Part shown: piece by piece, positions 55,244 through 64,000 of the stretch
How positions within the stretch are numbered: the stretch's first letter is position 1
Layout: every line of letters begins with the position of its first letter
NCBI RefSeq assembly: GCF_030690045.1
Contig: NZ_JAUYHK010000016.1
Location: 1-64,000 of the forward strand
Reading direction: 5' to 3'
Source: Thalassospira sp.
GTDB lineage: Bacteria; Pseudomonadota; Alphaproteobacteria; Rhodospirillales; Thalassospiraceae
Length of the DNA stretch: 64,000 nucleotides
Translations under genes and position numbers: made by a program
Notes under the pieces: model-generated
Told to the model about the DNA's origin: nothing
The model's database searches: none
Seen by the model: only the letters and a program-made list of their open reading frames with translations

Positions 55244-55339
55244 GCGACGCGGGGAAACCAATAAAACCGGATACAACCGCGCCCGACTTGGCATATGCGC
55301 TGTATTCATTGCTTCGACACAATAACAAACAGGTCTGTC

Positions 55340-56089
55340 ATGAAGGTTCTTGTCGCCGTTAAGCGCGTTGTGGACTACAACGTCAAGATCCGTGTCAAAC
55401 AGGACCAGTCCGGCGTTGAACTGAACAACGTCAAGATGTCCATGAATCCGTTTGACGAAATCGCCGTTGAAGAGGCCGTGCGCCTTAAAGAAGCCGGAAC
55501 CGCGACCGAAGTGGTCGCCGTATCGCTGGGTGTCAAACAGTGTCAGGAAACCCTGCGCACCGCCCTTGCGATGGGGGCTGACCGCGGCATTCTGGTTGAA
55601 ACCGACGATGAATTGCAGCCGCTGGCCGTTGCCAAACTTCTGAAAGAAGTCGTGGCAAGGGAAAACCCCGATCTGGTGATCCTTGGCAAACAGGCGATTG
55701 ATGACGACGCCAATCAGACCGGCCAGATGCTGGCCGCCCTTCTGGACTGGCCGCAGGGCACCTTTGCCTCCAAGATTGTGGCCGCCGATGGCAAGCTGGA
55801 CGTCACCCGCGAGGTTGATGGTGGCCTTGAAACCATCCGCATTGATTTGCCCGCGATTGTGACGTCGGATTTGCGCCTGAACGAACCCCGTTATGCGTCG
55901 CTTCCCAACATCATGAAGGCCAAGAAAAAGCCGCTTGATACCCTCAGCCCGGCTGATCTGGGTGTCGATACCGCGCCGCGCCTGAAAACCCTGAAAGTGT
56001 CCGAACCGGCCACCCGTCAGGCAGGTGTGAAAGTCGGCAGTGTTGCAGAACTTGTCGACAAGCTGCGCAACGAAGCCAAAGTCATTTAA
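55340..56089 (+). CDS. etfB: Electron transfer flavoprotein beta subunit
   Basis: A 249-residue ETF beta subunit that binds AMP and forms the FAD protein with EtfA. The start [20 protein letters not shown] at ATG 55340 is typical. [21 protein letters not shown] is the recognition region, and [21 protein letters not shown] with the following LDWPQGTF are family marks. It moves electrons from acyl-CoA dehydrogenases such as Mcd to ETF:quinone oxidoreductase. A strong promoter is at 55215-55243. Confidence 0.97.
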   Translation: MKVLVAVKRVVDYNVKIRVKQDQSGVELNNVKMSMNPFDEIAVEEAVRLKEAGTATEVVAVSLGVKQCQETLRTALAMGADRGILVETDDELQPLAVAKLLKEVVARENPDLVILGKQAIDDDANQTGQMLAALLDWPQGTFASKIVAADGKLDVTREVDGGLETIRIDLPAIVTSDLRLNEPRYASLPNIMKAKKKPLDTLSPADLGVDTAPRLKTLKVSEPATRQAGVKVGSVAELVDKLRNEAKVI

Positions 56090-56104
56090 GCGGGGGCCGA
56101 TCCA

Positions 56105-57040
56105 ATGAGCATTCTTGTTATTGCCGAACACGACAACACCGAACTGAAGGGCGCAACCTTGAACACGGTTGCCGCCGCCAAAAAAATCGGTGGCGATATT
56201 ACCGTTCTGGTGGCCGGTGAAAATTGCCGCGCCATTGCCGATGCCGCCGCCAAAATCGCCGGTGTTGCCAGGGTCCTTGTCGCCGACAATGCCGCCTATG
56301 GGCATTTTCTGGCCGAAAACCTGGCCGGGCTGGTATCGGAACTGGCTGGGGATTACAGCCATATTCTGGCCACCGCATCGACCACCGGCAAAAATTTCAT
56401 GCCGCGCGTCGCCGCCCTGAAAGATGTCGCACAGATTTCCGACATCACCGATGTCGTCAGTGCCGATACTTTTGTCCGCCCGATCTATGCGGGCAATGCG
56501 ATGGCCACGGTGCAATCGTCCGATGCCCTGAAACTGATTACGGTGCGCACCACCGGCTTTGATCCGGTGGCAGGCGACGGCGGATCGGCACCGGTTGAAG
56601 ATGTGGCAATTGTTGCCAATGCCGGTAAATCGGGCTTTGTCGGGTCGGAACTGACCGAGTCGGAACGCCCGGAACTGACGGCGGCCAGTATTGTCATCTC
56701 CGGCGGGCGCGGTATGGGATCGGGCGAGAATTTCCACCTGATCGAACCGATTGCCGACAAACTGGGGGCCGCCATTGGTGCATCACGCGCCGCCGTGGAC
56801 GCCGGATACGCTCCCAATGACTGGCAGGTTGGCCAGACCGGCAAAGTTGTTGCACCGCAGCTATACATTGCTGTAGGCATTTCAGGTGCTATTCAGCATC
56901 TTGCCGGCATGAAGGACAGCAAGGTCATCGTGGCGATCAACAAGGACGAAGAAGCGCCGATCTTTTCGGTCGCCGATTACGGACTTGTTGCAGACCTGTT
57001 CGAGGCCCTTCCCGCTCTGGCGAGCGAACTGGACAAATAA
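56105..57040 (+). CDS. etfA: Electron transfer flavoprotein alpha subunit
   Basis: A 311-residue ETF alpha subunit. The N-terminal domain starts [21 protein letters not shown]. The FAD-binding C-terminal domain has [38 protein letters not shown] (only the start of which is the signature GGRG), [22 protein letters not shown] and [10 protein letters not shown]. It follows etfB by 15 bp and precedes hbdA by 44 bp. Confidence 0.97.
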   Translation: MSILVIAEHDNTELKGATLNTVAAAKKIGGDITVLVAGENCRAIADAAAKIAGVARVLVADNAAYGHFLAENLAGLVSELAGDYSHILATASTTGKNFMPRVAALKDVAQISDITDVVSADTFVRPIYAGNAMATVQSSDALKLITVRTTGFDPVAGDGGSAPVEDVAIVANAGKSGFVGSELTESERPELTAASIVISGGRGMGSGENFHLIEPIADKLGAAIGASRAAVDAGYAPNDWQVGQTGKVVAPQLYIAVGISGAIQHLAGMKDSKVIVAINKDEEAPIFSVADYGLVADLFEALPALASELDK

Positions 57041-57084
57041 CAGGTCCTTGATACGGTTCCTTTGAAAGGACGAGTGGGGAGAAA

Positions 57085-57972
57085 ATGGCGTCACTGGAAG
57101 ATATCAAAATCATCGGGGTGATCGGTGCCGGTCAGATGGGCAATGGCATTGCCCATGTTGCCGCCCTTGCCGGGTATGATGTTCGCCTTCTTGACGTATC
57201 CGAGGCAGCGCTTGAAAAAGCGCTGGGCGCGATCGACAAGAATCTGGACCGTCAGGTCAAAAAAGACCTGATCAGCGAAGCCGACAAGACCGCCGCCCTG
57301 GCGCGGATTACCACCGGCGTCGAATATGCCTTTCTGACCGGATGCAATCTGGTGATCGAGGCCGCGACCGAGAATGAGGAGATCAAAAAACAGATCTTCA
57401 AATCCTTGTGCCCGGTTCTGGGTCCCGATGCGATTATTGCGACCAATACATCCTCGATTTCGGTCACCCGTCTGGCGTCCTATACCGACCGCCCGGACAA
57501 GTTCATGGGCATGCATTTCATGAACCCGGTGCCGTTGATGAAGCTGGTCGAGCTGATCCGGGGCATTGCCACCGCCGAAGACACCTATCGCATCATCCAC
57601 GAATTGACGAAAAAGATGGGCAAGGATACGGCCAGCGCCGAAGATTTCCCGGCCTTTATCGTCAATCGCATCCTGTTGCCGATGATCAACGAGGCGATCT
57701 ATACCCTGTATGAGGGTGTGGGTAATGTCGAATCCATCGATACCGCCTTGCGTCTGGGGGCCAATCACCCGATGGGGCCGCTGCAACTGGCGGATTTTAT
57801 CGGTCTGGATACCTGTCTGGCGATCATGCATGTACTGCATGATGGTCTGGCCGATACCAAATATCGTCCCTGCCCGCTTCTGGTCAAATATGTCGAAGCC
57901 GGATGGCTGGGCCGCAAGGCCGGTCGCGGTTTCTATGATTATAGCGGTGACGAGCCGGTCCCGACCCGCTGA
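57085..57972 (+). CDS. 3-hydroxybutyryl-CoA dehydrogenase
   Basis: A 295-residue NAD(P)-dependent enzyme converting acetoacetyl-CoA and 3-hydroxybutyryl-CoA. The Rossmann motif is IGVIGAGQMGNGIAHVAALAG, the catalytic His is in MGMHFMNPVPLMKLVELI, followed by FPAFIVNRILLPMINEAIY and GLDTCLAIMHVLHDGLAD. It closes the etfBA-hbd unit, a standard alphaproteobacterial arrangement. In this organism it can feed C4-CoA units to Ccr for the ethylmalonyl-CoA pathway or serve butyrate and PHB turnover. GGGGAG precedes the ATG. A clear terminator follows. Confidence 0.95.
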   Translation: MASLEDIKIIGVIGAGQMGNGIAHVAALAGYDVRLLDVSEAALEKALGAIDKNLDRQVKKDLISEADKTAALARITTGVEYAFLTGCNLVIEAATENEEIKKQIFKSLCPVLGPDAIIATNTSSISVTRLASYTDRPDKFMGMHFMNPVPLMKLVELIRGIATAEDTYRIIHELTKKMGKDTASAEDFPAFIVNRILLPMINEAIYTLYEGVGNVESIDTALRLGANHPMGPLQLADFIGLDTCLAIMHVLHDGLADTKYRPCPLLVKYVEAGWLGRKAGRGFYDYSGDEPVPTR

Positions 57973-57996
57973 TTGCATCCGCATCGATCATTCTTC

Positions 57997-58033
57997 AGGC
58001 CACCGCATTGTTGCGGTGGCCTGTTTTGTTTTG
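57997..58033 (+). terminator. Terminator after 3-hydroxybutyryl-CoA dehydrogenase gene
   Basis: AGGCCACCGCA (57997-58007) pairs perfectly with TGCGGTGGCCT (58012-58022), followed by GTTTTGTTTTG. Confidence 0.9.
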
Positions 58034-58084
58034 CCCTGTTAGCATTCCTGCAACCGGAAATCAGAACCGTCGGAGGTCGTCCCC

Positions 58085-59572
58085 ATGTTTCTTGGCATTG
58101 ATATTGGCACATCTGCCGTCAAGGCCCTTTTGATTGATGCGGACTCGCACACAATTGCCGAAGCCGACGTGCCGCTGACACTCAGCAATCCGCATCCGTA
58201 TTGGAGCGAACAGAACCCCGACGACTGGTGGGCGGCCACCCAAACCGCAATGGAACAGCTTCGCCACCACAACCCGGCGGCCCTGTCGGCGGTACGCGGG
58301 ATCGGCCTGTCAGGCCAGATGCACGGGGCGGTGTTGCTGGGGGATGATGACCGGCCTTTGCGCCCGGCAATATTATGGAATGACGGGCGCGCCACGGCCG
58401 AATGCGATGACATCGAATCGCTTTTGCCCGGCCTGCCCGATCAGGCCGGTGTTGTTGCCATGCCCGGCATGACCGCGCCCAAAATCATGTGGCTGCGCAA
58501 ACATGAACCCGACATTTTCAACACCATCCGCACCGTCCTGTTGCCCAAGGATTATATTCGCCTGTGCCTGACCGGCGAAAAAATCACCGAAATGTCCGAT
58601 GCCGCCGGGACATTATGGCTCGATCAACGCAGCCGAAGCTGGAATCTGGCCGCCATTGCCGCAACCGGCCTTGAACCCGGCCAATTGCCCGCCCTTGCCG
58701 AAGGCAGCGATGCCACGGGCATTGTGCGCCCGGAACTGGCCACCCGTTGGGGCATGGGGGCGTCTGTCATTGTCGCGGGTGGCGGCGGTGATGCGGCAAC
58801 CGGGGGCATCGGGGTCGGGGCGGTGACCAATGGCGACGGGTTTATTTCGCTGGGTACGTCGTCGCAATTTTTTGTCGCCACCGACCGTTATCGCCCGCGA
58901 CCCAAGGAATTGCTGCACAGTTTCGCCCATGCCGTGCCGGGGCGCTGGTTTCAGATGGCGGTCTTGCTGAATGGGGCCAGTTGTCTGGCATGGGCGGCAA
59001 AAATGATGGGTGCAACCGACATTGGCGATATTTTGCGCCGTACCGAACACCAACATCATCATCCGTCACAGGTGATTTTCCTGCCTTATCTGAGCGGCGA
59101 ACGCACCCCGCATAACGACCCCCATGCCCGCGGGGTGTTTTTTGGCATGGGTGGCGATACCCGGCCAGAAACAATGATTCAGGCGGTTCTGGAGGGGGTC
59201 GGCTTTGCCCTTGCCGATGCGCAGGCCTGTCTGAAAGCCGCCGATACAATCTGCCCCTTGCCCGGTGTGATTGGCGGCGGTGCCCGCAGCCGATACTGGA
59301 TTCAGATCATCGCTGATATCATGGGATCCCCCCTGGCAAGGTATGAAGGGGCCACCAAGGGTCCGGCCTTTGGGGCCGCCCGTCTGGCACGTCTGGCGGT
59401 GGACCGCGAAGCGATAGAGGATGTCTGCCGCACCCCGCAGATCGAGGAAATCGTCACCCCCGATCCTGACCGTCATGAGGCCTATCTGCCGCGTTTGCAA
59501 AAATTCCGCCGTCTTTACACGGCCTTGCGCGATGAATTCCAAAATCAGGATTCGGTCACACCGCACAGATAA
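58085..59572 (+). CDS. xylB: Xylulokinase-like FGGY kinase
   Basis: A 495-residue FGGY sugar kinase. It opens LGIDIGTSAVKALLID, the ATP phosphate-1 motif. YWSEQNPDDWW, GLSGQMHGAVLLG and PAILWNDGRA follow as in D-xylulokinase. LPKDYIRLCLTGE and FLPYLSGERTPHNDPHARG are the further XylB blocks, and GGGARSRYWIQIIADI lies near the C-terminus. It phosphorylates xylulose to xylulose 5-phosphate. No xylose isomerase or transporter gene lies next to it; only a ribokinase-like gene follows 79 bp downstream. The kinase may thus serve another pentose or pentitol. Confidence 0.88.
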   Translation: MFLGIDIGTSAVKALLIDADSHTIAEADVPLTLSNPHPYWSEQNPDDWWAATQTAMEQLRHHNPAALSAVRGIGLSGQMHGAVLLGDDDRPLRPAILWNDGRATAECDDIESLLPGLPDQAGVVAMPGMTAPKIMWLRKHEPDIFNTIRTVLLPKDYIRLCLTGEKITEMSDAAGTLWLDQRSRSWNLAAIAATGLEPGQLPALAEGSDATGIVRPELATRWGMGASVIVAGGGGDAATGGIGVGAVTNGDGFISLGTSSQFFVATDRYRPRPKELLHSFAHAVPGRWFQMAVLLNGASCLAWAAKMMGATDIGDILRRTEHQHHHPSQVIFLPYLSGERTPHNDPHARGVFFGMGGDTRPETMIQAVLEGVGFALADAQACLKAADTICPLPGVIGGGARSRYWIQIIADIMGSPLARYEGATKGPAFGAARLARLAVDREAIEDVCRTPQIEEIVTPDPDRHEAYLPRLQKFRRLYTALRDEFQNQDSVTPHR

Positions 59573-59651
59573 AAGTGCGCTACCCCCCTTCAAAACCCTG
59601 AAACCATTCCAATATCAGAAGAAGCTATAAAACAGCTTTGACAGGTATTTC

Positions 59652-60578
59652 ATGAGTATCGCAATCATCGGCAGCGCCAATATGGATATTGCGGCCCGTG
59701 CCGCAGATCTGCCGGTACCCGGCCAGACCATTCTGGCCGATTCCTGTGAAACCGGCCCGGGGGGCAAGGGGTGCAATCAAGCGATTGCGGTGCACCGGCT
59801 GGGCGCCAAAACCCGGCTGATCGCGAAAATTGGCGATGATACGATGGGCAAAAATTTGCTGGCCGCCCTGCAACATGAAGGCCTTGATACCGATCATATC
59901 ATTCAGGGCACCGATATTCAGACCGGCATCGCCCTGATCACCGTGGATCGCAAGGGCGAAAACATGATCACGGTGGCAGGCGGGGCCAATATGACCCTGA
60001 CCCGGCAAGACATCCGCAACCATTATGATTTCCTGTCGGGGTGCACCTGTTTGCTGGTGCAACTGGAATGCCCGGTGGTGGCGATTGCCAGCGCCCTCAA
60101 ATACGCCCGTGAAGAAGGCATTGCCACCATCCTTGATCCTTCACCGGTGCTTGACCGAGTGGTGATGCGCGATTTGATCGCGCTGGCCGATATCATCACC
60201 CCCAACAGCAGCGAATGCGCCGCCCTGACCGGCATCATCCCCAAAGACGCCGCAACCGCACAACAGGCTGCCGATATCCTGCATGAAATGGGGTGCCCGA
60301 CTGTTATCATCAAAATGGGGGCATTGGGGGCCTGGTACAGTGCGCCCGATGGCAATGGCAAGATTGCGCCGTTTCAGGTCGTACCGGTCGATACGGTCGC
60401 TGCCGGGGATTGTTTCAATGCCGGTCTGGCCGTCGCCCTGAAAAACGGCAACGACCTTGCCAAGGCCGTCCGGTTTGCCTGTGCTGCCGGGGCATTGGCC
60501 ACCACCGAATTTGGCGCGGCCAGTTCCGCCCCCTATCTGCATCAGGTCGAAACCCTGTTAAACAACAGCCACGCTTAA
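59652..60578 (+). CDS. rbsK: Ribokinase-like PfkB family kinase
   Basis: A 308-residue sugar kinase. It begins IAIIGSANMDIAARAADLPVPGQTI, and ETGPGGKGCNQAIAVHRLGA is the PfkB N-terminal signature with the sugar-binding di-glycine. The C-terminal signature VDTVAAGDCFNAGLAVAL holds the catalytic Asp. TPNSSECAALTG and IIKMGALGAWY fit ribokinase. It lies behind the xylB-like gene on the same strand. Specificity for ribose is likely but not certain; adjacent pentose metabolism fits. Confidence 0.88.
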   Translation: MSIAIIGSANMDIAARAADLPVPGQTILADSCETGPGGKGCNQAIAVHRLGAKTRLIAKIGDDTMGKNLLAALQHEGLDTDHIIQGTDIQTGIALITVDRKGENMITVAGGANMTLTRQDIRNHYDFLSGCTCLLVQLECPVVAIASALKYAREEGIATILDPSPVLDRVVMRDLIALADIITPNSSECAALTGIIPKDAATAQQAADILHEMGCPTVIIKMGALGAWYSAPDGNGKIAPFQVVPVDTVAAGDCFNAGLAVALKNGNDLAKAVRFACAAGALATTEFGAASSAPYLHQVETLLNNSHA

Positions 60579-60585
60579 ATCAGCC

Positions 60586-61149
60586 TCATGGTCCTGTCGC
60601 CAGATCACGCAACCAGGCAATCACATCGGGATCATCCCATTTGGCAATCCCTTCCAGCCGCCCGACAACCTGACCATCGGCATCAATGACAAAACTGGTC
60701 GGAAGACCGCGTGCGCCAAAGGCCCGTGCCGTTGCCCCGCGCGGGTCCAGAACGATATCAAGATTCTCAATCGCGTTATCGGCATAAAATTTTGCCACCA
60801 CATCCGCACCACCACGATCCTGGCTCAGCGCCAGCACCCGGAAATCCTGCCCGTCAAGGGCGGCGGCCAACCGGTCCAGTTCCGGCATTTCCTTGATACA
60901 GGGCGCGCACCATGTCGCCCACAGATTGACCAGAAGCACGGTTCCTTCAAGGTCACGCAGGTCGCGTTCGCGGCCATCGGTTTCGATAAAAAGGGCCGGT
61001 TCCGGCATTTTTCCGCCGTCGGTTTGGGTATCAAGTCTGGAAAGTTCGGACGGCAATTGCAAATCGGCAAAGGCAGGGCTTGCATAAATGGCCGATATGA
61101 CGACAATCACGCCCAGTTTCAGAAAATTCAACACAACCGTCACATCCAT
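60586..61149 (-). CDS. TlpA-like periplasmic thiol:disulfide oxidoreductase
   Basis: A 187-residue thioredoxin-fold protein with an N-terminal membrane anchor or signal ([24 protein letters not shown]). The active site is [17 protein letters not shown] (WCxxC) near residue 83-87, and the cis-Pro loop is [15 protein letters not shown]. TlpA-type proteins keep periplasmic thiols reduced, often for cytochrome c or oxidase CuA assembly, which fits the cta operon in this genome. ATG 61149 is chosen; start choice is uncertain because GTG and ATG codons cluster. It is divergent from argH with only 32 bp between start codons. Confidence 0.9.
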   Translation of the reverse strand: MDVTVVLNFLKLGVIVVISAIYASPAFADLQLPSELSRLDTQTDGGKMPEPALFIETDGRERDLRDLEGTVLLVNLWATWCAPCIKEMPELDRLAAALDGQDFRVLALSQDRGGADVVAKFYADNAIENLDIVLDPRGATARAFGARGLPTSFVIDADGQVVGRLEGIAKWDDPDVIAWLRDLATGP

Positions 61150-61181
61150 CACCTTTGCAAACCAAACCCACGCGGAACACG

Positions 61182-62597
61182 ATGACCGACCAAAATTCTG
61201 CCGATCCGAAAAATGCCAACGCCCTGTGGGGCGGTCGCTTTGACGCCGGACCTTCTGCCATCATGGAAGAAATCAATGCTTCCATCGGTTTTGACAAACG
61301 CCTTTATGCCCAGGATATCCAGGGATCCAGGGCCCATTGCGCCATGCTGGTCCGGCAAGGCATCATCGCCGCAGAAGATGGCGATAAAATCGCCCAAGGT
61401 CTAGACCGGATTCTTCAAGAAATCGAGAGCGGCCAGTTTACCTTCTCGACCGCCCTTGAAGACATCCACATGAATGTCGAAAGCCGCCTGCGCGATCTGA
61501 TCGGCCCGGCGGCGGGTCGCCTGCATACGGCACGGTCGCGCAATGATCAGGTGGCGACCGATTTCAAATTATGGGTGCGCGATGTTGCCCTGACCGATCT
61601 GGAAGCCGGACTGCGCGGCCTTCAGGAAGCCCTGATTGATCAGGCCGAAAAACATGTTGCCACCATCATGCCGGGCTTTACCCATCTTCAGGCTGCCCAG
61701 CCGGTGACGTTCGGGCACCATATGCTGGCCTATGTCGAAATGTTTGGCCGGGATCGGGGCCGCATTGCCGATTGCCGGGTGCGGATCAATGAAAACCCGC
61801 TGGGTTCTGCCGCCCTTGCCGGAACACCTTATCCGATTGACCGTCATATGACCGCAAGCGCATTGGGGTTTGACCGCCCGACGGCCAATTCTCTCGATGC
61901 GGTGTCGGATCGTGACTTTGCGCTGGAATATCTGTCGGCGGCATCGATCACCGCCATGCATCTGTCGCGACTGGCCGAGGAAATGGTGATCTGGTGTTCG
62001 GCCCAGTTCAAATTCATCGGCATGTCCGACAAGTTTTCCACCGGCAGTTCGATCATGCCGCAAAAACGCAACCCGGATGCCGCCGAACTGATCCGGTCGA
62101 AAATCGGCCGGATTGTCGGCTGTTTTAACGGCCTGATGCTGTCGATGAAGGGATTGCCGCTGGCCTATTCCAAGGACATGCAGGAAGACAAGGAACCGGT
62201 TTTTGCCGCCCATGACCATCTGGGCCTGTGCGTTGCCGCCATGACCGGCATGGTCGCCGATATGAAGGTCTTTACCGACCGCATGCGTGCGGCTGCCGGG
62301 GCCGGATACACCACCGCAACCGATCTTGCCGACTGGCTGGTATCGGAACTGGGCATGCCGTTCCGCGATGCCCATCATGTGGTGGGTGCCACCGTGAAAC
62401 TGGCCGAAAGCAAGGGCTGCGATCTTGATCAGCTTCCGCTTGCCGATTTGCAGGCGATTGAACCGAAAATCACCGATGCCGTCTATGCGGTTCTGACGGT
62501 CGAGGCATCGGTTGCGGCCCGCAAAAGTTTTGGCGGCACCGCCCCCGAACGGGTCGCCGAAGCGGTAAAAGAAGCACGCAAAAGGTTTTTGAAATGA
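61182..62597 (+). CDS. argH: Argininosuccinate lyase
   Basis: ArgH splits argininosuccinate into arginine and fumarate. The 471-residue protein starts at ATG 61182. [32 protein letters not shown] and [16 protein letters not shown] are N-terminal active-site blocks. [20 protein letters not shown] is the fumarase/ASL superfamily signature holding the catalytic Ser region. It overlaps the next small lipoprotein gene by ATGA and forms the common argH-lptM-lysA unit. Confidence 0.97.
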   Translation: MTDQNSADPKNANALWGGRFDAGPSAIMEEINASIGFDKRLYAQDIQGSRAHCAMLVRQGIIAAEDGDKIAQGLDRILQEIESGQFTFSTALEDIHMNVESRLRDLIGPAAGRLHTARSRNDQVATDFKLWVRDVALTDLEAGLRGLQEALIDQAEKHVATIMPGFTHLQAAQPVTFGHHMLAYVEMFGRDRGRIADCRVRINENPLGSAALAGTPYPIDRHMTASALGFDRPTANSLDAVSDRDFALEYLSAASITAMHLSRLAEEMVIWCSAQFKFIGMSDKFSTGSSIMPQKRNPDAAELIRSKIGRIVGCFNGLMLSMKGLPLAYSKDMQEDKEPVFAAHDHLGLCVAAMTGMVADMKVFTDRMRAAAGAGYTTATDLADWLVSELGMPFRDAHHVVGATVKLAESKGCDLDQLPLADLQAIEPKITDAVYAVLTVEASVAARKSFGGTAPERVAEAVKEARKRFLK

Positions 62598-62737
62598 CCC
62601 GATTGTCAAAACGCCTCCCCATTATCGCCCTGGCAATCATGCTGGGCCTTGGTGTTGCCGCCTGCGGCAAAAAAGGCCCGCTTGAACCACCCAGCGAAGA
62701 CGGCAAATCCTATCCACGGACGTATCCAAACAAATGA
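62594..62737 (+). CDS. lptM: Small lipoprotein, LptM (YifL) type
   Basis: A 47-residue gene overlapping argH by ATGA (62594-62597) and lysA by ATGA (62734-62737). The product begins [19 protein letters not shown], followed by the lipobox VAAC and the mature start [10 protein letters not shown], the hallmark of the YifL/LptM family. E. coli LptM helps mature the LptD translocon of lipopolysaccharide export. Position between argH and lysA is conserved in many alphaproteobacteria. The gene is short but the motif leaves little doubt. Confidence 0.9.
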   Translation: MTRLSKRLPIIALAIMLGLGVAACGKKGPLEPPSEDGKSYPRTYPNK

Positions 62738-63999
62738 ACCATTTTGATTATATCGACGGCGTTCTGCACGCCGAAGGAATTGCGATCCCCAAACTGGCCG
62801 ACAAGGTTGGCACGCCGTTTTTCTGCTATTCCACCGCAACGCTGGAACGGCATTACCGGGTTTATGCCGATGCCTTTACGGGGCTGGATGCCACCGTATG
62901 TTATGCGTTAAAGGCCAATTCCAATCAGGCCGTGATCAAAACACTGGCGCGGCTGGGGGCCGGGGCGGATGTGGTATCGGTCGGCGAGATGCGCCGGGCG
63001 CTGCGTGCCGGTGTGCCGCCATCCAAACTGATTTTTTCCGGCGTGGGCAAGGCCGATGCCGAAATGCGCGAGGCGCTTGAGGCCGATATTGCGCAGATCA
63101 ATGTCGAATCCGTGCCCGAACTGGAAGAATTGAACCGGGTTGCCCTTGATATGGGTAAAAAGGCGCGCATTGCCTTGCGGATCAACCCGCATGTCGATGC
63201 CAAAACCCATGAAAAAATTGCGACCGGCAAGGCCGAAAACAAATTCGGCATCGACTGGACCCGGGCGATTGAAATCTATCGTCAGGCCGCAAAAATGGAT
63301 GGCATCGAAATTACCGGCATTGCCATGCATATCGGATCGCAACTGACCGATCTGTCCCCCTTCCGCGAGGCCTTTACCCGTCTTGCCGGGCTGGTGGAAC
63401 AATTGCGTGCCGAAGGCATCGATATCCGCAATCTGGATCTGGGCGGCGGGCTTGGCATTGCCTATCAGGGCGAAACGCCGCCATTGCCCGATGCCTATGG
63501 CCAGATGGTGCGCGAAACGGTCGGGCATCTGGGATGCCATATCACACTGGAACCGGGTCGCCTGATTGTTGGCAATGCCGGCATTCTGGTATCGCGTGTC
63601 ATGTATGTCAAAGATGGCGAGGCCAAACGGTTTGTCATTCTGGATGCCGCGATGAATGATTTGATCCGCCCGACCCTTTACAATGCCTATCACGAAATCA
63701 TCGCGGTTGATCAACCGGGCAAGGATGACAAAATCGCCCTTGTCGATGTGGTTGGCCCGGTCTGCGAAACCGGCGATACCTTTGGCAAGGACCGCCCCCT
63801 GCCCGACGCGATCAAACCGGGTGATCTGGTGGCGATCTGTTCGGCCGGGGCCTATGGCGCGGTGATGTCGTCCACCTATAATACCCGCGCACTGGCACCC
63901 GAGGTTCTGGTGCGCGAGGATCAGTTTGCGGTGATCCGCCCGCGCCAGTCGATTGATGAATTGATCGCGCTGGATCGCATCCCGGACTGGATGGAGTGA
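62734..63999 (+). CDS. lysA: Diaminopimelate decarboxylase
   Basis: LysA makes lysine from meso-diaminopimelate. The 421-residue PLP enzyme has the cofactor Lys in CYALKANSNQAVIKTLARLG near residue 55. ISVGEM-like VSVGEMRRAL, GLGIAY (GGGLGIAYQGE), EPGRLIVGNAG and CSAGAYGAVMSSTYN (C-terminal active-site Cys/Tyr region) follow. It overlaps lptM by four bases. The stop codon is one base from the end of the window, so the gene is complete. Confidence 0.97.
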   Translation: MNHFDYIDGVLHAEGIAIPKLADKVGTPFFCYSTATLERHYRVYADAFTGLDATVCYALKANSNQAVIKTLARLGAGADVVSVGEMRRALRAGVPPSKLIFSGVGKADAEMREALEADIAQINVESVPELEELNRVALDMGKKARIALRINPHVDAKTHEKIATGKAENKFGIDWTRAIEIYRQAAKMDGIEITGIAMHIGSQLTDLSPFREAFTRLAGLVEQLRAEGIDIRNLDLGGGLGIAYQGETPPLPDAYGQMVRETVGHLGCHITLEPGRLIVGNAGILVSRVMYVKDGEAKRFVILDAAMNDLIRPTLYNAYHEIIAVDQPGKDDKIALVDVVGPVCETGDTFGKDRPLPDAIKPGDLVAICSAGAYGAVMSSTYNTRALAPEVLVREDQFAVIRPRQSIDELIALDRIPDWME

Positions 64000-64000
64000 T

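Overview
The window is a 64-kb chromosomal segment of a GC-rich alphaproteobacterium. Evidence for this is the aa3 cytochrome oxidase assembly operon ctaC-ctaD-ctaB-coxF-ctaG-ctaE-DUF983-SURF1, the APH-fold type homoserine kinase next to ispH and rnhA, the MeaA-type ethylmalonyl-CoA mutase with crotonyl-CoA carboxylase/reductase, alphaproteobacterial CheZ-like proteins, and a PduO-etfBA-hbdA cluster. A motile, aerobic member of Rhodospirillales or a related order fits. I cannot fix the genus from sequence reading alone. Most of the window is core chromosome with densely packed genes, many overlapping by ATGA or TGATG.

Layout. 0.6-3.4 kb: TPR lipoprotein, ispE and tRNA-Gln. 3.4-5.0 kb (minus): cutC and a ROK sugar kinase. 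5.2-7.8 kb (plus): a lone STAND-like P-loop NTPase whose C-terminus is built from 132-bp tandem repeats; this is the main accessory-looking gene. 7.9-19.0 kb (minus): M16 peptidase, thrC, a cyclic-nucleotide-binding protein, M32 carboxypeptidase, then the cytochrome c oxidase operon. 19.8-26.2 kb: two CheZ-like proteins flanking AlgH, a DsbD/ScsB-like reductase, a peroxiredoxin and an unknown protein. A 268-bp nested palindromic element sits just upstream of the DsbD gene. 26.4-31.1 kb (minus): glycine cleavage operon gcvT-H-PA-PB behind a tandem glycine riboswitch. 31.1-37.0 kb: lipoprotein, ispH-thrB-rnhA and a GGDEF/EAL protein. 37.0-42.4 kb: ethylmalonyl-CoA pathway genes ecm (minus), ccr and mcd (plus). 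42.6-47.4 kb: soluble chemoreceptor, ferric-reductase-like flavoprotein, and an S-adenosylhomocysteine-hydrolase-like protein that has lost catalytic residues. 47.5-53.4 kb: nitrate/cyanate-type ABC transporter with cyanase, facing a divergent sigma-54 activator with a visible -24/-12 promoter and three putative enhancer sites. 53.4-64 kb: GST, twin-TM protein, cobalamin adenosyltransferase, etfBA, hbdA, xylB- and rbsK-like kinases, TlpA-like protein, argH, lptM-like lipoprotein and lysA.

Several blocks work together. The cobalamin adenosyltransferase can supply adenosylcobalamin to Ecm, EtfBA can take electrons from the acyl-CoA dehydrogenase Mcd, and HbdA supplies C4-CoA units feeding Ccr, so two separate clusters support C2 assimilation. 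The glycine operon is controlled by its own ligand. The cyanate block couples uptake to hydrolysis under a dedicated sigma-54 activator. No prophage, transposase, CRISPR array or rRNA operon was seen. The most unusual items are the repeat-bearing NTPase, the palindromic element, the sigma-54/cyanase control region and the degenerate SAHH-family protein.
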